A stretch of DNA of 64,000 nucleotides from Oscillospiraceae bacterium (lineage in GTDB: Bacteria > Bacillota > Clostridia > Oscillospirales > Ruminococcaceae): the NCBI GenBank assembly GCA_028692035.1, contig JAQUYD010000001.1, positions 1 through 64,000 on the forward strand, in the 5' to 3' direction. Below are positions 18,698 through 28,859 of this stretch, piece by piece. A program made the position numbers and the translations under genes. The notes beneath the pieces are model-generated. The model did not search any database. It saw only the letters and a list, made by a program, of their open reading frames with translations, and was not told where the DNA came from. How positions within the stretch are numbered: position 1 is the stretch's first letter; the number at the start of each line of letters is the position of its first letter.

Positions 18698-21397
18698 TTA
18701 TTTTTCCCGCACTGGAAGCTGAAGGGGGAGCGCCTCTTGGCTTTTTTCCCGTTTCAGCCTGTTTTTTAACGGGATCACAACAGAGGACAAAATCGGCACT
18801 GCGGCGCAATAGGCGGTAATCGTTCCGATTTGCCCCCAGCTGAGCGGCGCTGTTTGAAACAATCGATTGCAGATGGGAAGGTGGATGCTTAAGGCCAAAA
18901 CAAGGGCAGAAAATACCACAGCTGCCACCAATTTCCAGTTGTCAAGCAGGTTGATTTTAAAAATGCCAACCTCCTCTCGTTTGCATTCAAATACATGAAC
19001 CAGCTGGGTCATCACAAGCGCCGCCAGTGCGCCGGTTCGCGCGATGGTTAAATCGCCGCTGCTGTGATAAAAAGAAGTAAAGACCGCCAGCGTCGTCAGC
19101 CCGATCAAAATGCCACGGAACAGGATGGTGGAAAGTAGCCCGTCCGAAAAAATCCCCTCTTGCCTTTTGCGCGGCGGGCGGTGCATGCTGTCCTTTTCCG
19201 CCGGCTCTAGCCCCAATGCAATGGCCGGCAGCCCGTCTGTAACCAGATTGACGATCAAAATCTGGATCGGAAGCAAAACCACCGGCATTCCCATCAGCAT
19301 GCCGAAAAACATCGTCACGATTTCGCCGATGTTGCAGGAGAGCAGGTAGCGGATAAACTTGCGGATATTTTTATAGATCACCCGCCCCTCCTCGATGGCA
19401 CTGACCAATGTGGCAAAGGAATTATCCAGTAGGATCACCGATGAGGCTTCTTTGGTCACATCGGTGCCATTTCCCATGGAAACGCCGATGTCGGCCTCTT
19501 TGATGGCAGGCGCGTCGTTGACCCCGTCACCGGTCATGGCCACGACTTTACCCTTTTTCTTAAATGCCTTTACAACTCGCAATTTATGAGCAGGCGCAAC
19601 CCGGGCAAATACACGGATCTGTTCCAGTTCCCGTTCTAGTTGGGCATCAGTCATTTCATCCAGCTCTTTCCCGGTCAGTACCCGGCCGCCAGACTCCAAA
19701 ATTTTCAGTTTTTCGGCTATGGCGGTGGCGGTTACCACATGGTCTCCTGTAATCATGACCGTTTGAATTCCAGCCTTTTTGCAGGTCTGCACCGCCTGAT
19801 ACGCCTCCTGCCGGGGCGGGTCCATCATCCCAGCCAGCCCCACGAAAACAAGGTCCGTCTCCGCCTGCTCCGATTCTTCCGGTTCCGGCCTGTAAGCAAA
19901 ACTCAGCACTCGCAGCGCCTTTTTTGCCATTTCCTCATTTTGCGTCTGGATTTTTTTTCGGATGGATGGCGTAAGCAGCTTTACAGTTCCATCCTCCAAA
20001 TAATACCGGCACAATTCCAGCAAATAATCCGGTGCGCCTTTGGAAAACAACCACCGATCCCCTTCCCGGCTTTGCACCACAACGCTCATCCGTTTTCGCT
20101 GGGAATCAAAAGGGATCTCAAAGGTGCGGGAAAATTCCCGCACGATCTTTGGTACAGAAAAGCGCGCGTTTTCTGCCATGACTAGCAAAGCGCTTTCTGT
20201 CGGATCACCCGGCACAGGCTCCGGCCCCTTGACACGAAAGCTGCTCTTTTCCCCTTGTGCCAAGTGGGTATTGTTGCACAAAACCGCGATTTCGATTAGT
20301 TTTTTCACATCGGGCAAGCCAAATGGGTCAACCTTTCCGTCATCGGATAAAAAACGCATGTTCTTTCGTCCTGTATCCTCCAGATACAGATGGTATCGCG
20401 GCGTAGCAACCTCCTGGACCGTCATACGGTTTTCAGTCAGCGTCCCCGTTTTGTCGGTGCAGATGACCTGGGCGCAGCCCATGGTTTCCACCGCGTGGAG
20501 TTTACGGATGAGGGCCCCCCGCTTTACCATTCTAGAAACGGCAAGCGCCAGCGCAATGGTTACCACTGCGGGCAGCCCTTCCGGAATGGCGGCGACAGCG
20601 AGGGAAATCCCAGTCAGAAGCATATCGAACACCGGTTCGCCTCGCACAATTCCCGTTGCTGTTACGACAGCACAGATCAGAAGGCATCCGATGCCGATAT
20701 ACTTTCCCAATATACCCAGTTTTTCTTGAAGAGGTGTCCGTTCCGCCTCGATCGTCTCCAGCATTCCGGCGATCTGCCCCATCTGAGTCGCCATGCCGGT
20801 CCCAACCACAGCTGCCTTTCCTCTGCCTTTGGTGATTGTCGTGCCCATGTAGACCATGTCCTTGCGAAAGTTGTCCTGCGTCCCATTTTGGGGCTGTTCC
20901 ATTTTGCTCACCGGATGGGATTCGCCGGACAGCAGCGATTCATCCGCCTGTAAGAGTACTGCCTCCACAACCTGCGCGTCGGCGGCTACTCGGTCGCCCG
21001 CCTGCAAAAGCAGCAGGTCTCCCGGCACCACCTCGGCAGCAGGAATCTCAATCTCCCGATTGTCCCTCACCACCTTTGCGGTAGGCGCCGCCATATTTTT
21101 CAGCGCTTCCAGCGTTTTTTCCGTTCGGTATTCCTGTAAAAACCCTAAAACTGCGTTGACCAGTACAATGAGCACAATGGTCAGCGCTTCCACCGCTTCT
21201 CCCATTAAAACAGAAACCACAGTAGCGCCCAACAAAATCATGACCATAAAATCCTTAAACTGGCCTGCAAAAATTTTTGCAGGATGAATCGACTTTTTAT
21301 GCGATAGAATATTTTCTCCATATTTTGCCAGTTGCTTCTCCGCCTCAACGGAAGAAAGTCCGGATAAATTCGTATTTTCCCTGCTTGCTCTTGCCAT
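18698..21397 (-). CDS. Cation-translocating P-type ATPase, Ca2+-type (SERCA/PMCA-like)
   Basis: CTDKTGTLTENRMTV, MTGDGVNDAPAIKEADIGVSMG, AVAAIPEGLPAVVTIALAL, SLLSGES. Confidence 0.93.
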   Translation of the reverse strand: MARASRENTNLSGLSSVEAEKQLAKYGENILSHKKSIHPAKIFAGQFKDFMVMILLGATVVSVLMGEAVEALTIVLIVLVNAVLGFLQEYRTEKTLEALKNMAAPTAKVVRDNREIEIPAAEVVPGDLLLLQAGDRVAADAQVVEAVLLQADESLLSGESHPVSKMEQPQNGTQDNFRKDMVYMGTTITKGRGKAAVVGTGMATQMGQIAGMLETIEAERTPLQEKLGILGKYIGIGCLLICAVVTATGIVRGEPVFDMLLTGISLAVAAIPEGLPAVVTIALALAVSRMVKRGALIRKLHAVETMGCAQVICTDKTGTLTENRMTVQEVATPRYHLYLEDTGRKNMRFLSDDGKVDPFGLPDVKKLIEIAVLCNNTHLAQGEKSSFRVKGPEPVPGDPTESALLVMAENARFSVPKIVREFSRTFEIPFDSQRKRMSVVVQSREGDRWLFSKGAPDYLLELCRYYLEDGTVKLLTPSIRKKIQTQNEEMAKKALRVLSFAYRPEPEESEQAETDLVFVGLAGMMDPPRQEAYQAVQTCKKAGIQTVMITGDHVVTATAIAEKLKILESGGRVLTGKELDEMTDAQLERELEQIRVFARVAPAHKLRVVKAFKKKGKVVAMTGDGVNDAPAIKEADIGVSMGNGTDVTKEASSVILLDNSFATLVSAIEEGRVIYKNIRKFIRYLLSCNIGEIVTMFFGMLMGMPVVLLPIQILIVNLVTDGLPAIALGLEPAEKDSMHRPPRKRQEGIFSDGLLSTILFRGILIGLTTLAVFTSFYHSSGDLTIARTGALAALVMTQLVHVFECKREEVGIFKINLLDNWKLVAAVVFSALVLALSIHLPICNRLFQTAPLSWGQIGTITAYCAAVPILSSVVIPLKNRLKREKSQEALPLQLPVREK

Positions 21398-21528
21398 TTT
21401 TATCCTCCCAATCTTTTTCTGCGTATAGCGGTTCGTCCGATTGATATCTATTCGGGGCAAGTCCTATTTATTCCTTTACGCCGCCCGCCAAAAAGTGTAA
21501 AATAAAAGCAGCACAATAAGGAGAAGAC

Positions 21529-22710
21529 ATGATGAAATGGATTCATACTTCCGATCTGCATATCGGCAAACAGCTAAATGAATTTTCTCTGCTGGAGGAT
21601 CAGCGCTTTTTTTTGGAGCGTTTGGTGGAACTGGCGCAAAAAGAGCGCCCGGATTTGCTTTTACTCTCCGGCGATTTATACGACCGATCGGTGCCATCGG
21701 CCGAAGCGGTAGGTGTTTTGGACGCGTTTTTGAGCCGAATGAGCATCGATTTGAAAATTCCGATACTGGCAATCGCCGGAAATCACGATAGCCCCCAACG
21801 GCTGGAATTTTGCAGCCGATTGCTGCGCACGTCAGGGCTTTATCTAGCTGGAAATTATCGGCGGATTTTTGAACAGGTGACCTTTTTCGACCCCTGGGGG
21901 CCAGTCCATTTTTATCTTTGTCCCTATCTGGAACCGGCTTTGGTCCGCGCGGATTTTCCGGGCAAGGAACTGCGTTCCTTTGACGATGCGTTCGGTGCGG
22001 TACTGGACGAAAATCTGCCGCAGATTGATTTTTCCCAACGGAACGTTCTGCTGGCCCATGGCTTTTTTTCTTACTTGAAAAATCCAGATTCGGTAGCCAG
22101 AAGCGAATCAGAAGTCTCTCTCGGCGGTAGCGACCTAATCGATGCCAAACGGCTGGAACAATTCGACTATGCAGCGCTGGGACATATCCACCGCCCACAG
22201 ACCACTGGACGGGAGCATCTTTGTTACAGCGGTTCCCCGTTAAAATACTCCCAGTCGGAAATTCCCTATCAAAAATCAGTCGTCATCGGGCAACTGTGCG
22301 AAAAAGGGAATCTCACCCTCGAGCGCCGCTCCCTGCCGGTCCTGCGGGATATGCGGATCATCCGAGGAACCTTTGATGAAATTCTGCGCCACACGCCGGA
22401 CAAGCAAGCCGCCCAAGATCTGATTTTCTTTTCTTTGGAGGACCAGCTGCCCATCCCAAATGCCATGAACAGGCTGCGTGCGGTCTATCCCAACGCACTG
22501 GGTCTGCGTATTGGGCAGCGTGAGAACCCCGAAAACTTGGAGATTCCCGACCAGAAAGCGGCCAGGCCGATGGATCTTTTGTTCCAGGATTTTTATCAGT
22601 CCATGACCGGCGGACCGATGTTGGACGGCCAAGACCAAATTGTCCGAAAAATTTGTGAATCGATCGAAGCGGGAGGTGGCACAGATGAAGCCGATCCGGC
22701 TGGAATTTAA
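21529..22710 (+). CDS. sbcD: Exonuclease SbcCD subunit D
   Basis: WIHTSDLHIGKQLNEFSLLEDQRFFL, LLLSGDLYDRS, IAGNHDSPQRLEF. Confidence 0.95.
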   Translation: MMKWIHTSDLHIGKQLNEFSLLEDQRFFLERLVELAQKERPDLLLLSGDLYDRSVPSAEAVGVLDAFLSRMSIDLKIPILAIAGNHDSPQRLEFCSRLLRTSGLYLAGNYRRIFEQVTFFDPWGPVHFYLCPYLEPALVRADFPGKELRSFDDAFGAVLDENLPQIDFSQRNVLLAHGFFSYLKNPDSVARSESEVSLGGSDLIDAKRLEQFDYAALGHIHRPQTTGREHLCYSGSPLKYSQSEIPYQKSVVIGQLCEKGNLTLERRSLPVLRDMRIIRGTFDEILRHTPDKQAAQDLIFFSLEDQLPIPNAMNRLRAVYPNALGLRIGQRENPENLEIPDQKAARPMDLLFQDFYQSMTGGPMLDGQDQIVRKICESIEAGGGTDEADPAGI

Positions 22711-25663
22711 CGCGTTCGGCCCTTTTGCCGGAAATGAAGTCGTTGATTTTGAAGTGGTTGCCGACGCGGGGATCTTTTTGATCTCCGGCCCCACCGGCGC
22801 GGGCAAAACCACCATCTTCGACGGGATCTGTTTTGCCTTATACGGCGAGGCGAGCGGAACTTTGCGGCAAAACGAAGATTTTAAAAGCGATTTTGCCGAC
22901 CCTTCCGCCCTTTGTTCAGTAAGATACCTCTTTTCTGTACGGGAAAAGCAGTTTGCAGTCTATCGCGCGCCCAAACAGCACAAGCAGAAAAAAAACGGCG
23001 ACATGACCATTGTTGCGGCAAAGGCAGAGCTGACTTTGCCGGATCAATCAGTCGTCACTGGCCCCGCCGCTGTCAGCGCCAGGATCCAGGAGATCCTGGG
23101 CCTTTCTGTAAAACAGTTTAAGCAGATTACCATGTTGGCCCAGGGGGATTTTCGCCGTTTTTTAGACGCGCCCAGCAATGAAAAACAGGAGATCTTCCGC
23201 CACATTTTTGACACGGAAAAATTTGACCGCTTTACAACGCTGCTGGAGCGGGAATCCAAGTCTTCTTTAGAGCGCATCGAGAAAGAACAACAACTGCTGT
23301 CCTTCCATCTGCAAAGCCTCTCCGTGCGGGAGGACGAAACACTCCGTGCCTTACAAACAGCCGAATTTCCGGTTGTTCCTCCGCTATTGGAGCGGCTGTC
23401 CGTCTTGCTTGCATCCGATCAAGAGGAGTTGGCTCGGCGCCAAGAGTGCATCCAAGGGTTGGAAGAGAAGATTTCTGCCTTACAAATCGAGGTACACCGG
23501 CAAAATAATCAGCGGCTCCAGGAACTGGAAGAGCTACAGAAACGCATGGCCCAACTGATTGAGAAAAATCCGGAAATGGAGAAACGCCGTATCCAGTTGG
23601 CCCGACTAAAAAGCGCTAAAGATCTGTTGCCGCTATGGCAAAAAATAAACGAGGCCCAGGAAGAAAAAAAGGCGCTGGAAACTCTATCGGTGCAAAAACA
23701 GGCAGATTTGCGCGCCCTTTCGCTGAGAAAAGAAACGGCAGAAAAGGAGGCGGAGGTGGCTCAGGCGCTGGCTGGAGAAAAGGAATGCCTTCTATCTGAA
23801 ATTGCTTCTCTTCAAGCCTTGTCGCCTTTATTTGAGGAACAGGCTGCATCCCTTCGCTCCATCGCACAGCTTCAAAACGCCATCGCAGAAACGGAGAAAA
23901 ATGCCGCCTTTGCCGATGGGTTAATGGACTTTTTTACTTTAGAAGAACAAACCGCCAAAAAGGCAGATCAAACAAACGCTTGCCGTACATTGTTGGAAAG
24001 CATCCGGCAAAAAAATCGTTTGATTCCTGTTTACCAGCGCCAAAAGGAAACCTATTTGCAAAATTATACGCTTTTTTTTGACGCGCAGGCTGGAATTCTT
24101 GCGTCCACATTGCGAAAAAAAACGCCCTGTCCTGTTTGCGGGAGCCTAGAACATCCCGCCCCAGCCGCCTTGCAATCCGATCCGCCCTCGCAGGAACAGC
24201 TTCGCTCCTATCATGATGCGGCAGATCAAACTTCGCAGCAAATTTTTCGCCTGAAAGAGCGGATCGAAGCTCAAATGCAAACGCTGAAGGACGCTGTTTC
24301 CTTACTGTCTCTCCCCTTTGAAACTGCAGGGCAGCAAGAAGAGGCCGCTGCAAAAGCGTTAGATCAATGCCAATTAGAAGAACAGGCGGCCCATCATCAA
24401 CTGGATGCGCTCAAAAACGATCTTCGCCAAAAGCAGATTCGACTTACAAATCCACCAGCCCCTGCAAACAAACAAGCCGCACAAATTTGTGCTGAGGATT
24501 TCCGTCGTAAACTGGAAGCCGACCAGGGGACCCTACGCTTACAGCAAACCCAATTGGTACAAATCAGGCAAAAGCTTCCGGCACAACTGAACTCCCTGGA
24601 GGACCTGGTAAAAAAGGTCAAAGCTGTTCGAGAACGGATCTCCCAAACAGAAACGCGTTTAGAAAACGCCCGAAAACATCTGCAGAATATCCTTTCCCAG
24701 ATCAGCCTTACCAAACAAACGATCGACGATATGGCCCTTCGCTTAAAATCCCTTCAAGAAAAAATTGACACATCCCAAAGGGCCTTTTTTTCTACAATGC
24801 AAGATCTTTTTCCCGGTGGCCAGCAGGATTTTTTGGATCAGCTCTCCCATATTGGAGAAATTGAAGCAATGGAATACCAGTTGCAGCGCCATCAGCTTAC
24901 CATTACCGCACTGGCAGGGCAAATCGATCAGTTGAAAAGCCAATTAAAATCCGTAAAGCTAATTAGCATTACAGATTTGCAGGAACAAGAAAAAACATAT
25001 CGCACAAAAATACAGACGCTGCGCGAACAGGTAGCATCCTTACAGCAGAGTTTGACCAATGATACTACTCATGCCAAAGAGATCAAAGTGCTCTATCAAA
25101 AGATCGAAAAGGCAGAAGGATATTGCCGACAAGTAAATTGCCTTTACCGAATTGCCAACGGAAACAACGAACAACGCGTTTCTTTTGAGCGGTACGTCCT
25201 GGGATTTTATTTTGATGCAATCATCTCTTTTGCCAACCGTCGCCTGGAATCTCTAAGCGATGGCCGGTATCTTTTATGCCGCAAGCGGGATCGTGAAAAA
25301 TTTGGCCGCTCCTCCGGCCTGGATTTGGAGATTCTGGATCAATATAGCGGCAAATCCCGCCCAACTTCCACCCTTTCCGGCGGCGAATCTTTTCAAACGG
25401 CGCTGGCATTGGCTTTAAGCCTTGCGGATGTGGTGCAAATGTACGCCGGTGGCGTGGTGATCGACACAATGTTTATCGACGAAGGATTTGGCTCATTGGA
25501 TGCGGAATCTTTACGCGGTGCTGTAGATTCCCTCCTGTCTTTGGGGCATGACGGCCGCTTGGTTGGAATCATTTCTCATGTTTCCCAACTGAAAGAACAA
25601 ATCTCCTGCCAAATTCAGGTGAAAGCAGGAAATAGCGGCAGTAGCATATATATTCAAACCTGA
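22685..25663 (+). CDS. sbcC: Exonuclease SbcCD subunit C (SMC-like ATPase)
   Basis: MKPIRLEFNAFGPFAGNEVVDF, GPTGAGKTTIFDGICFALYGEASG, zinc hook CPVCGSLEHP, LSGGESFQTALALALSLADVVQ. Confidence 0.95.
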   Translation: MKPIRLEFNAFGPFAGNEVVDFEVVADAGIFLISGPTGAGKTTIFDGICFALYGEASGTLRQNEDFKSDFADPSALCSVRYLFSVREKQFAVYRAPKQHKQKKNGDMTIVAAKAELTLPDQSVVTGPAAVSARIQEILGLSVKQFKQITMLAQGDFRRFLDAPSNEKQEIFRHIFDTEKFDRFTTLLERESKSSLERIEKEQQLLSFHLQSLSVREDETLRALQTAEFPVVPPLLERLSVLLASDQEELARRQECIQGLEEKISALQIEVHRQNNQRLQELEELQKRMAQLIEKNPEMEKRRIQLARLKSAKDLLPLWQKINEAQEEKKALETLSVQKQADLRALSLRKETAEKEAEVAQALAGEKECLLSEIASLQALSPLFEEQAASLRSIAQLQNAIAETEKNAAFADGLMDFFTLEEQTAKKADQTNACRTLLESIRQKNRLIPVYQRQKETYLQNYTLFFDAQAGILASTLRKKTPCPVCGSLEHPAPAALQSDPPSQEQLRSYHDAADQTSQQIFRLKERIEAQMQTLKDAVSLLSLPFETAGQQEEAAAKALDQCQLEEQAAHHQLDALKNDLRQKQIRLTNPPAPANKQAAQICAEDFRRKLEADQGTLRLQQTQLVQIRQKLPAQLNSLEDLVKKVKAVRERISQTETRLENARKHLQNILSQISLTKQTIDDMALRLKSLQEKIDTSQRAFFSTMQDLFPGGQQDFLDQLSHIGEIEAMEYQLQRHQLTITALAGQIDQLKSQLKSVKLISITDLQEQEKTYRTKIQTLREQVASLQQSLTNDTTHAKEIKVLYQKIEKAEGYCRQVNCLYRIANGNNEQRVSFERYVLGFYFDAIISFANRRLESLSDGRYLLCRKRDREKFGRSSGLDLEILDQYSGKSRPTSTLSGGESFQTALALALSLADVVQMYAGGVVIDTMFIDEGFGSLDAESLRGAVDSLLSLGHDGRLVGIISHVSQLKEQISCQIQVKAGNSGSSIYIQT

Positions 25664-25676
25664 ATGGAGGTATCGC

Positions 25677-26114
25677 ATGAAACCAATCGACCATTATTCT
25701 TATCAGTGCGGCGTGATTGACTGCTTTAATGAAATGCTTCGCGCCGGCCTAAAAAGAATCGCGCTTAGCCATCCGGCATCTTCCGCCGGAGAACGGGATG
25801 TGCTGATCCCCTTTTCACGCGAAATTTGTCAAAAATACGGGACCCATTTTTATGTTGAAGACCAGCCGCTACTGACCGATTTGTTCCCAATTTCTTTAAA
25901 TTTGGGCAAGTTCCATTTGATTTATTGGAAAGAAGAAGCGGATTTGGCCGAATATCTGAAAATTAAAGCAGATAAGGAACGGCTGATTTTGCAAAAAGCT
26001 TATACCGGTGAATCCAGGCGGCAGATTGCCCGGCGTTTTGGGCTTCTCCTTTCCTACCCCGCAACCGGTATCGACCGATTGATCCTGGAAAATCTGGAAC
26101 CGGAACAGATATAA
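25677..26114 (+). CDS. Hypothetical protein (145 aa) downstream of sbcC
   Basis: ATG after GGAGG; good coding character; family not recognised. Confidence 0.75.
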   Translation: MKPIDHYSYQCGVIDCFNEMLRAGLKRIALSHPASSAGERDVLIPFSREICQKYGTHFYVEDQPLLTDLFPISLNLGKFHLIYWKEEADLAEYLKIKADKERLILQKAYTGESRRQIARRFGLLLSYPATGIDRLILENLEPEQI

Positions 26115-26172
26115 AAACCTACGATGATTAGTAGCCCTATATGGAATAAAAATCGTCCTGTAATTGGATCGA

Positions 26173-26219
26173 AACAGCAAACGGCACAGGGGCCTTTTAC
26201 CCCTGTGCCGTTTGCTGTT
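26173..26219. terminator. Bidirectional terminator, 20-bp perfect arms
   Basis: AACAGCAAACGGCACAGGGG-cctttta-CCCCTGTGCCGTTTGCTGTT between convergent genes. Confidence 0.9.
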
Positions 26220-26264
26220 ATACAGAATGGACGCAGCCATTTTGTATCCGTCGTGCTTTCGCAT

Positions 26265-28157
26265 CTACATCGATGGGATCTGACGACCACCACGTCCGCC
26301 TCCGCCCATCGGCGATCCGCCTGCATTACCACCTCCGCTATTGGTAGCGATGCTGGTCAAAGTGATCTCCGCGTTTTGGCCACCTGCAGACAGCTGATAA
26401 GTTTGCCCCTGAACCAATTCCGGCGCGCTGATTGCAACGGACTGGAAACTTTTTTCTGCCGTATAGGACAGGATTGTGTTTCCGCTGGCATCAACAAGCG
26501 TGATTTCGCTGCCTTCTGCAATGGCGCTGCCAAAATTATAAAGGAAGGAGCACTGGGTCGAGGTGCCAGAAAATCCCTGTGCCATGCCGCTGCTGCCTAT
26601 CGCGAGAATCGTGCCGCCAGTCACCTCTGCCGTACCGTCATAATCCAAGGCACCGTTTCCGCTATTGGTTGGCCCATTGACAAAAGTGGTTCCTCCTTCC
26701 ACATAAAGAGGGCCATTGCTGTCCAGGCCATCTCCTGCAGCATTGACTGTTAAAGTGCCGCCGGAAATCCGGATAAAATAACTGCTATTCGCCGTAAAGC
26801 TATTTTGACCAGGTCGTCCGCCCATGGCCGAACCGTCATTTCCGCCTGCTGCATTAACGCCGTCGTCGTTGGCTGTCAAGTGGATTGTACCGCCGCTTAT
26901 TGTCACGCTTGCGCCCTCAATCCCTTCATAGCTTTTCAGAATGGTGATCTCACCGCCCTCAATCAAGGTGGCGTCATCGGCATGGATACCGTCATCCCCG
27001 GAAGAAATGGTCAATGTGCCGCCAGATATGGACAGATCGCCATTACAGTGGAGCGAATCGTCGGAGGAATCGACATTAAAATCGCCTCCGTTTACGATCA
27101 GCTCTGTCCCCGCCTTCAGTGCTTTGGCGCTGTCCGAGGTGCCATCATCTGCCCCTGCGTCGGTTGTTGTCACCCCCCAGCCGCCCCATTGCTGGTTCTG
27201 ATTGCCCGCCGCATCAACGCTGGCGTTTTGGCTCCCATTGCCGGTTGTGATGGTAAAATTCCCCCCATTGATCAGTAAAACCGTCTCAGCTTGGATGCCA
27301 TCGGTTTCTGCAGTAATCTCATAGGTTCCGCCTGCGATATACACAAATCCCCTCGTTACATCTTCAGCGTTACTGGATTGGATCGCGTCTCCGCCGGTGT
27401 TCAATTGGAAAGTGCCGCCGGAAATTTTAACGCAGTCCTTGCCGTGGAGACCGCCGCCGACCGCGTTGATTACAAATTGTCCGCCTGTAACGATCAGGTC
27501 GTCCTTGGACACGATCGCATGTTTATAGTTGGCACTGATTTTTAGTGTTCCCGTTCCGTTGATCGCCAAATCTGCTTTGCTAAAGATCACACCGTCCAGA
27601 TTGCTGTCCGAGTCAGTTTGTACATAGGTAGTGCCATCGCTCAGATCGTTTTCGCTGCCGTCTGCCATCGTCAAAAACACTTTGTCGGCGCTCTTGATGA
27701 AAATAGCTGGATTGTCCTCGCAATGAATCGTTACCCCGTTGAGGACCAGGTGGATTTTATCGCTGTCTCCAGCTTCAATGCACACCTGGCCGTCGCTGAG
27801 AGTCCCGGAAAGGACATAGGTGCCTGCGGCAGTAATGGTAACAACCCCACCGTTATAACTGGCTCCAGATCCCGTAACCGTCACCTGGTCGCCACTGAAT
27901 TCCAGATAGGATGCCTCTGATTCTTCATAGCCGACATCCAGATCATTGGCCGAAAACTCTAGATCAATGCTGGCTTGCGGGGAGATTGCCCCAACCGGCA
28001 GTACCAATGGCTCCACCTCGCTGCCTTGAACATTGGTAATATCTGATGCGGATTCCGCATTGCTACTGGCCGGAGCCGATGACGGCGTTTTTTGGCAGCC
28101 GCCCAAAAACAGCAAAGATAACGCCAAAAAACTTGCGATTTCTTTTTTTCTTTTCAT
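26265..28157 (-). CDS. Cthe_2159-like carbohydrate-binding beta-helix lipoprotein
   Basis: Lipobox LFLGGCQ; repeated ISGGT/INGGNF plus DDGIH/DDGVN motifs; Gly-rich C-terminus GGGRGGRQIPSM. Confidence 0.82.
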   Translation of the reverse strand: MKRKKEIASFLALSLLFLGGCQKTPSSAPASSNAESASDITNVQGSEVEPLVLPVGAISPQASIDLEFSANDLDVGYEESEASYLEFSGDQVTVTGSGASYNGGVVTITAAGTYVLSGTLSDGQVCIEAGDSDKIHLVLNGVTIHCEDNPAIFIKSADKVFLTMADGSENDLSDGTTYVQTDSDSNLDGVIFSKADLAINGTGTLKISANYKHAIVSKDDLIVTGGQFVINAVGGGLHGKDCVKISGGTFQLNTGGDAIQSSNAEDVTRGFVYIAGGTYEITAETDGIQAETVLLINGGNFTITTGNGSQNASVDAAGNQNQQWGGWGVTTTDAGADDGTSDSAKALKAGTELIVNGGDFNVDSSDDSLHCNGDLSISGGTLTISSGDDGIHADDATLIEGGEITILKSYEGIEGASVTISGGTIHLTANDDGVNAAGGNDGSAMGGRPGQNSFTANSSYFIRISGGTLTVNAAGDGLDSNGPLYVEGGTTFVNGPTNSGNGALDYDGTAEVTGGTILAIGSSGMAQGFSGTSTQCSFLYNFGSAIAEGSEITLVDASGNTILSYTAEKSFQSVAISAPELVQGQTYQLSAGGQNAEITLTSIATNSGGGNAGGSPMGGGGRGGRQIPSM

Positions 28158-28169
28158 AGTTTCCTCTCC

Positions 28170-28859
28170 CTATAATGTTTCTTTTCCAAAAGATATTTTT
28201 CCACAAATGATTTCAAGATTTCCGTTGCGACAACGCAATTCGTCCAAAAATCCCCTTTCGTTTATGCCGTTTTTGAAAAGGACATGATACTCCAACTTAT
28301 ATAAGCTTCCCATATTGGTCGTTTTAACCTGTTGTAAATCGTAATGGAGCGTATATTGATGAAACAGATCATCAAACAGACCAGTATAATCCAACGTTTC
28401 TGGGATGGTGATTACAAGTCGTTTTTCTTGGCTTCTTGGGGCTCCAAACCGGGATATCATATAAAAGAGATTTACCGCACCTAAAACCAAAACGAAAAAG
28501 ACCGCGATAGCAAGGTACCCCATTCCAGTGGCAAGCCCCACCGCCATCGCCAGAAAAATGCTACTGATCTCCCGGGCGCTGCCCGCGACAGAACGGAACC
28601 GCACTAAGCTAAAGGCGCCCATGACCGCAACGCCGGTTCCCAAATTGCCATTGACCAGCATAATAACCATCTGAACGATTGCTGGCATTAGGGCCAGCGT
28701 GATCACAAAGCCCTTTGTGTAGGTGTTGCGGAACATATAAACCGCGGCGATCGCCGCTCCCAAAAGCAGCGAAAACAACGTGCAAAGGCAAAATTCGGTT
28801 ACTGTAAAAGTAGTCGTTCCGGTAACCGAAGAGAGTATGCTGTCAAATAAACTAGGCAC
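28170..28859 (-). CDS. DUF4956-family membrane protein
   Basis: Multi-TM with GAFSLVRFRSVAGSAREISSIFLAMAVGLATGMGYLAIA; adjacent to a VTC-domain gene. Confidence 0.87.
   Translation of the reverse strand: MPSLFDSILSSVTGTTTFTVTEFCLCTLFSLLLGAAIAAVYMFRNTYTKGFVITLALMPAIVQMVIMLVNGNLGTGVAVMGAFSLVRFRSVAGSAREISSIFLAMAVGLATGMGYLAIAVFFVLVLGAVNLFYMISRFGAPRSQEKRLVITIPETLDYTGLFDDLFHQYTLHYDLQQVKTTNMGSLYKLEYHVLFKNGINERGFLDELRCRNGNLEIICGKISFGKETL

Noticed and set aside
18189-18722. 177-aa plus-strand ORF across the T-box
   Set aside because: Antisense to metN and to the T-box leader; no ribosome-binding site or domain.
21476-22198. 240-aa minus-strand ORF overlapping sbcD
   Set aside because: Opposes a confident sbcD frame; low-quality composition.
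26265-28157. Repetitive DNA in the beta-helix gene considered as a tandem-repeat or CRISPR-like array
   Set aside because: Repeats are only at the protein-motif level, vary in length and sequence, and stay within one open frame; no CRISPR repeat-spacer pattern seen.
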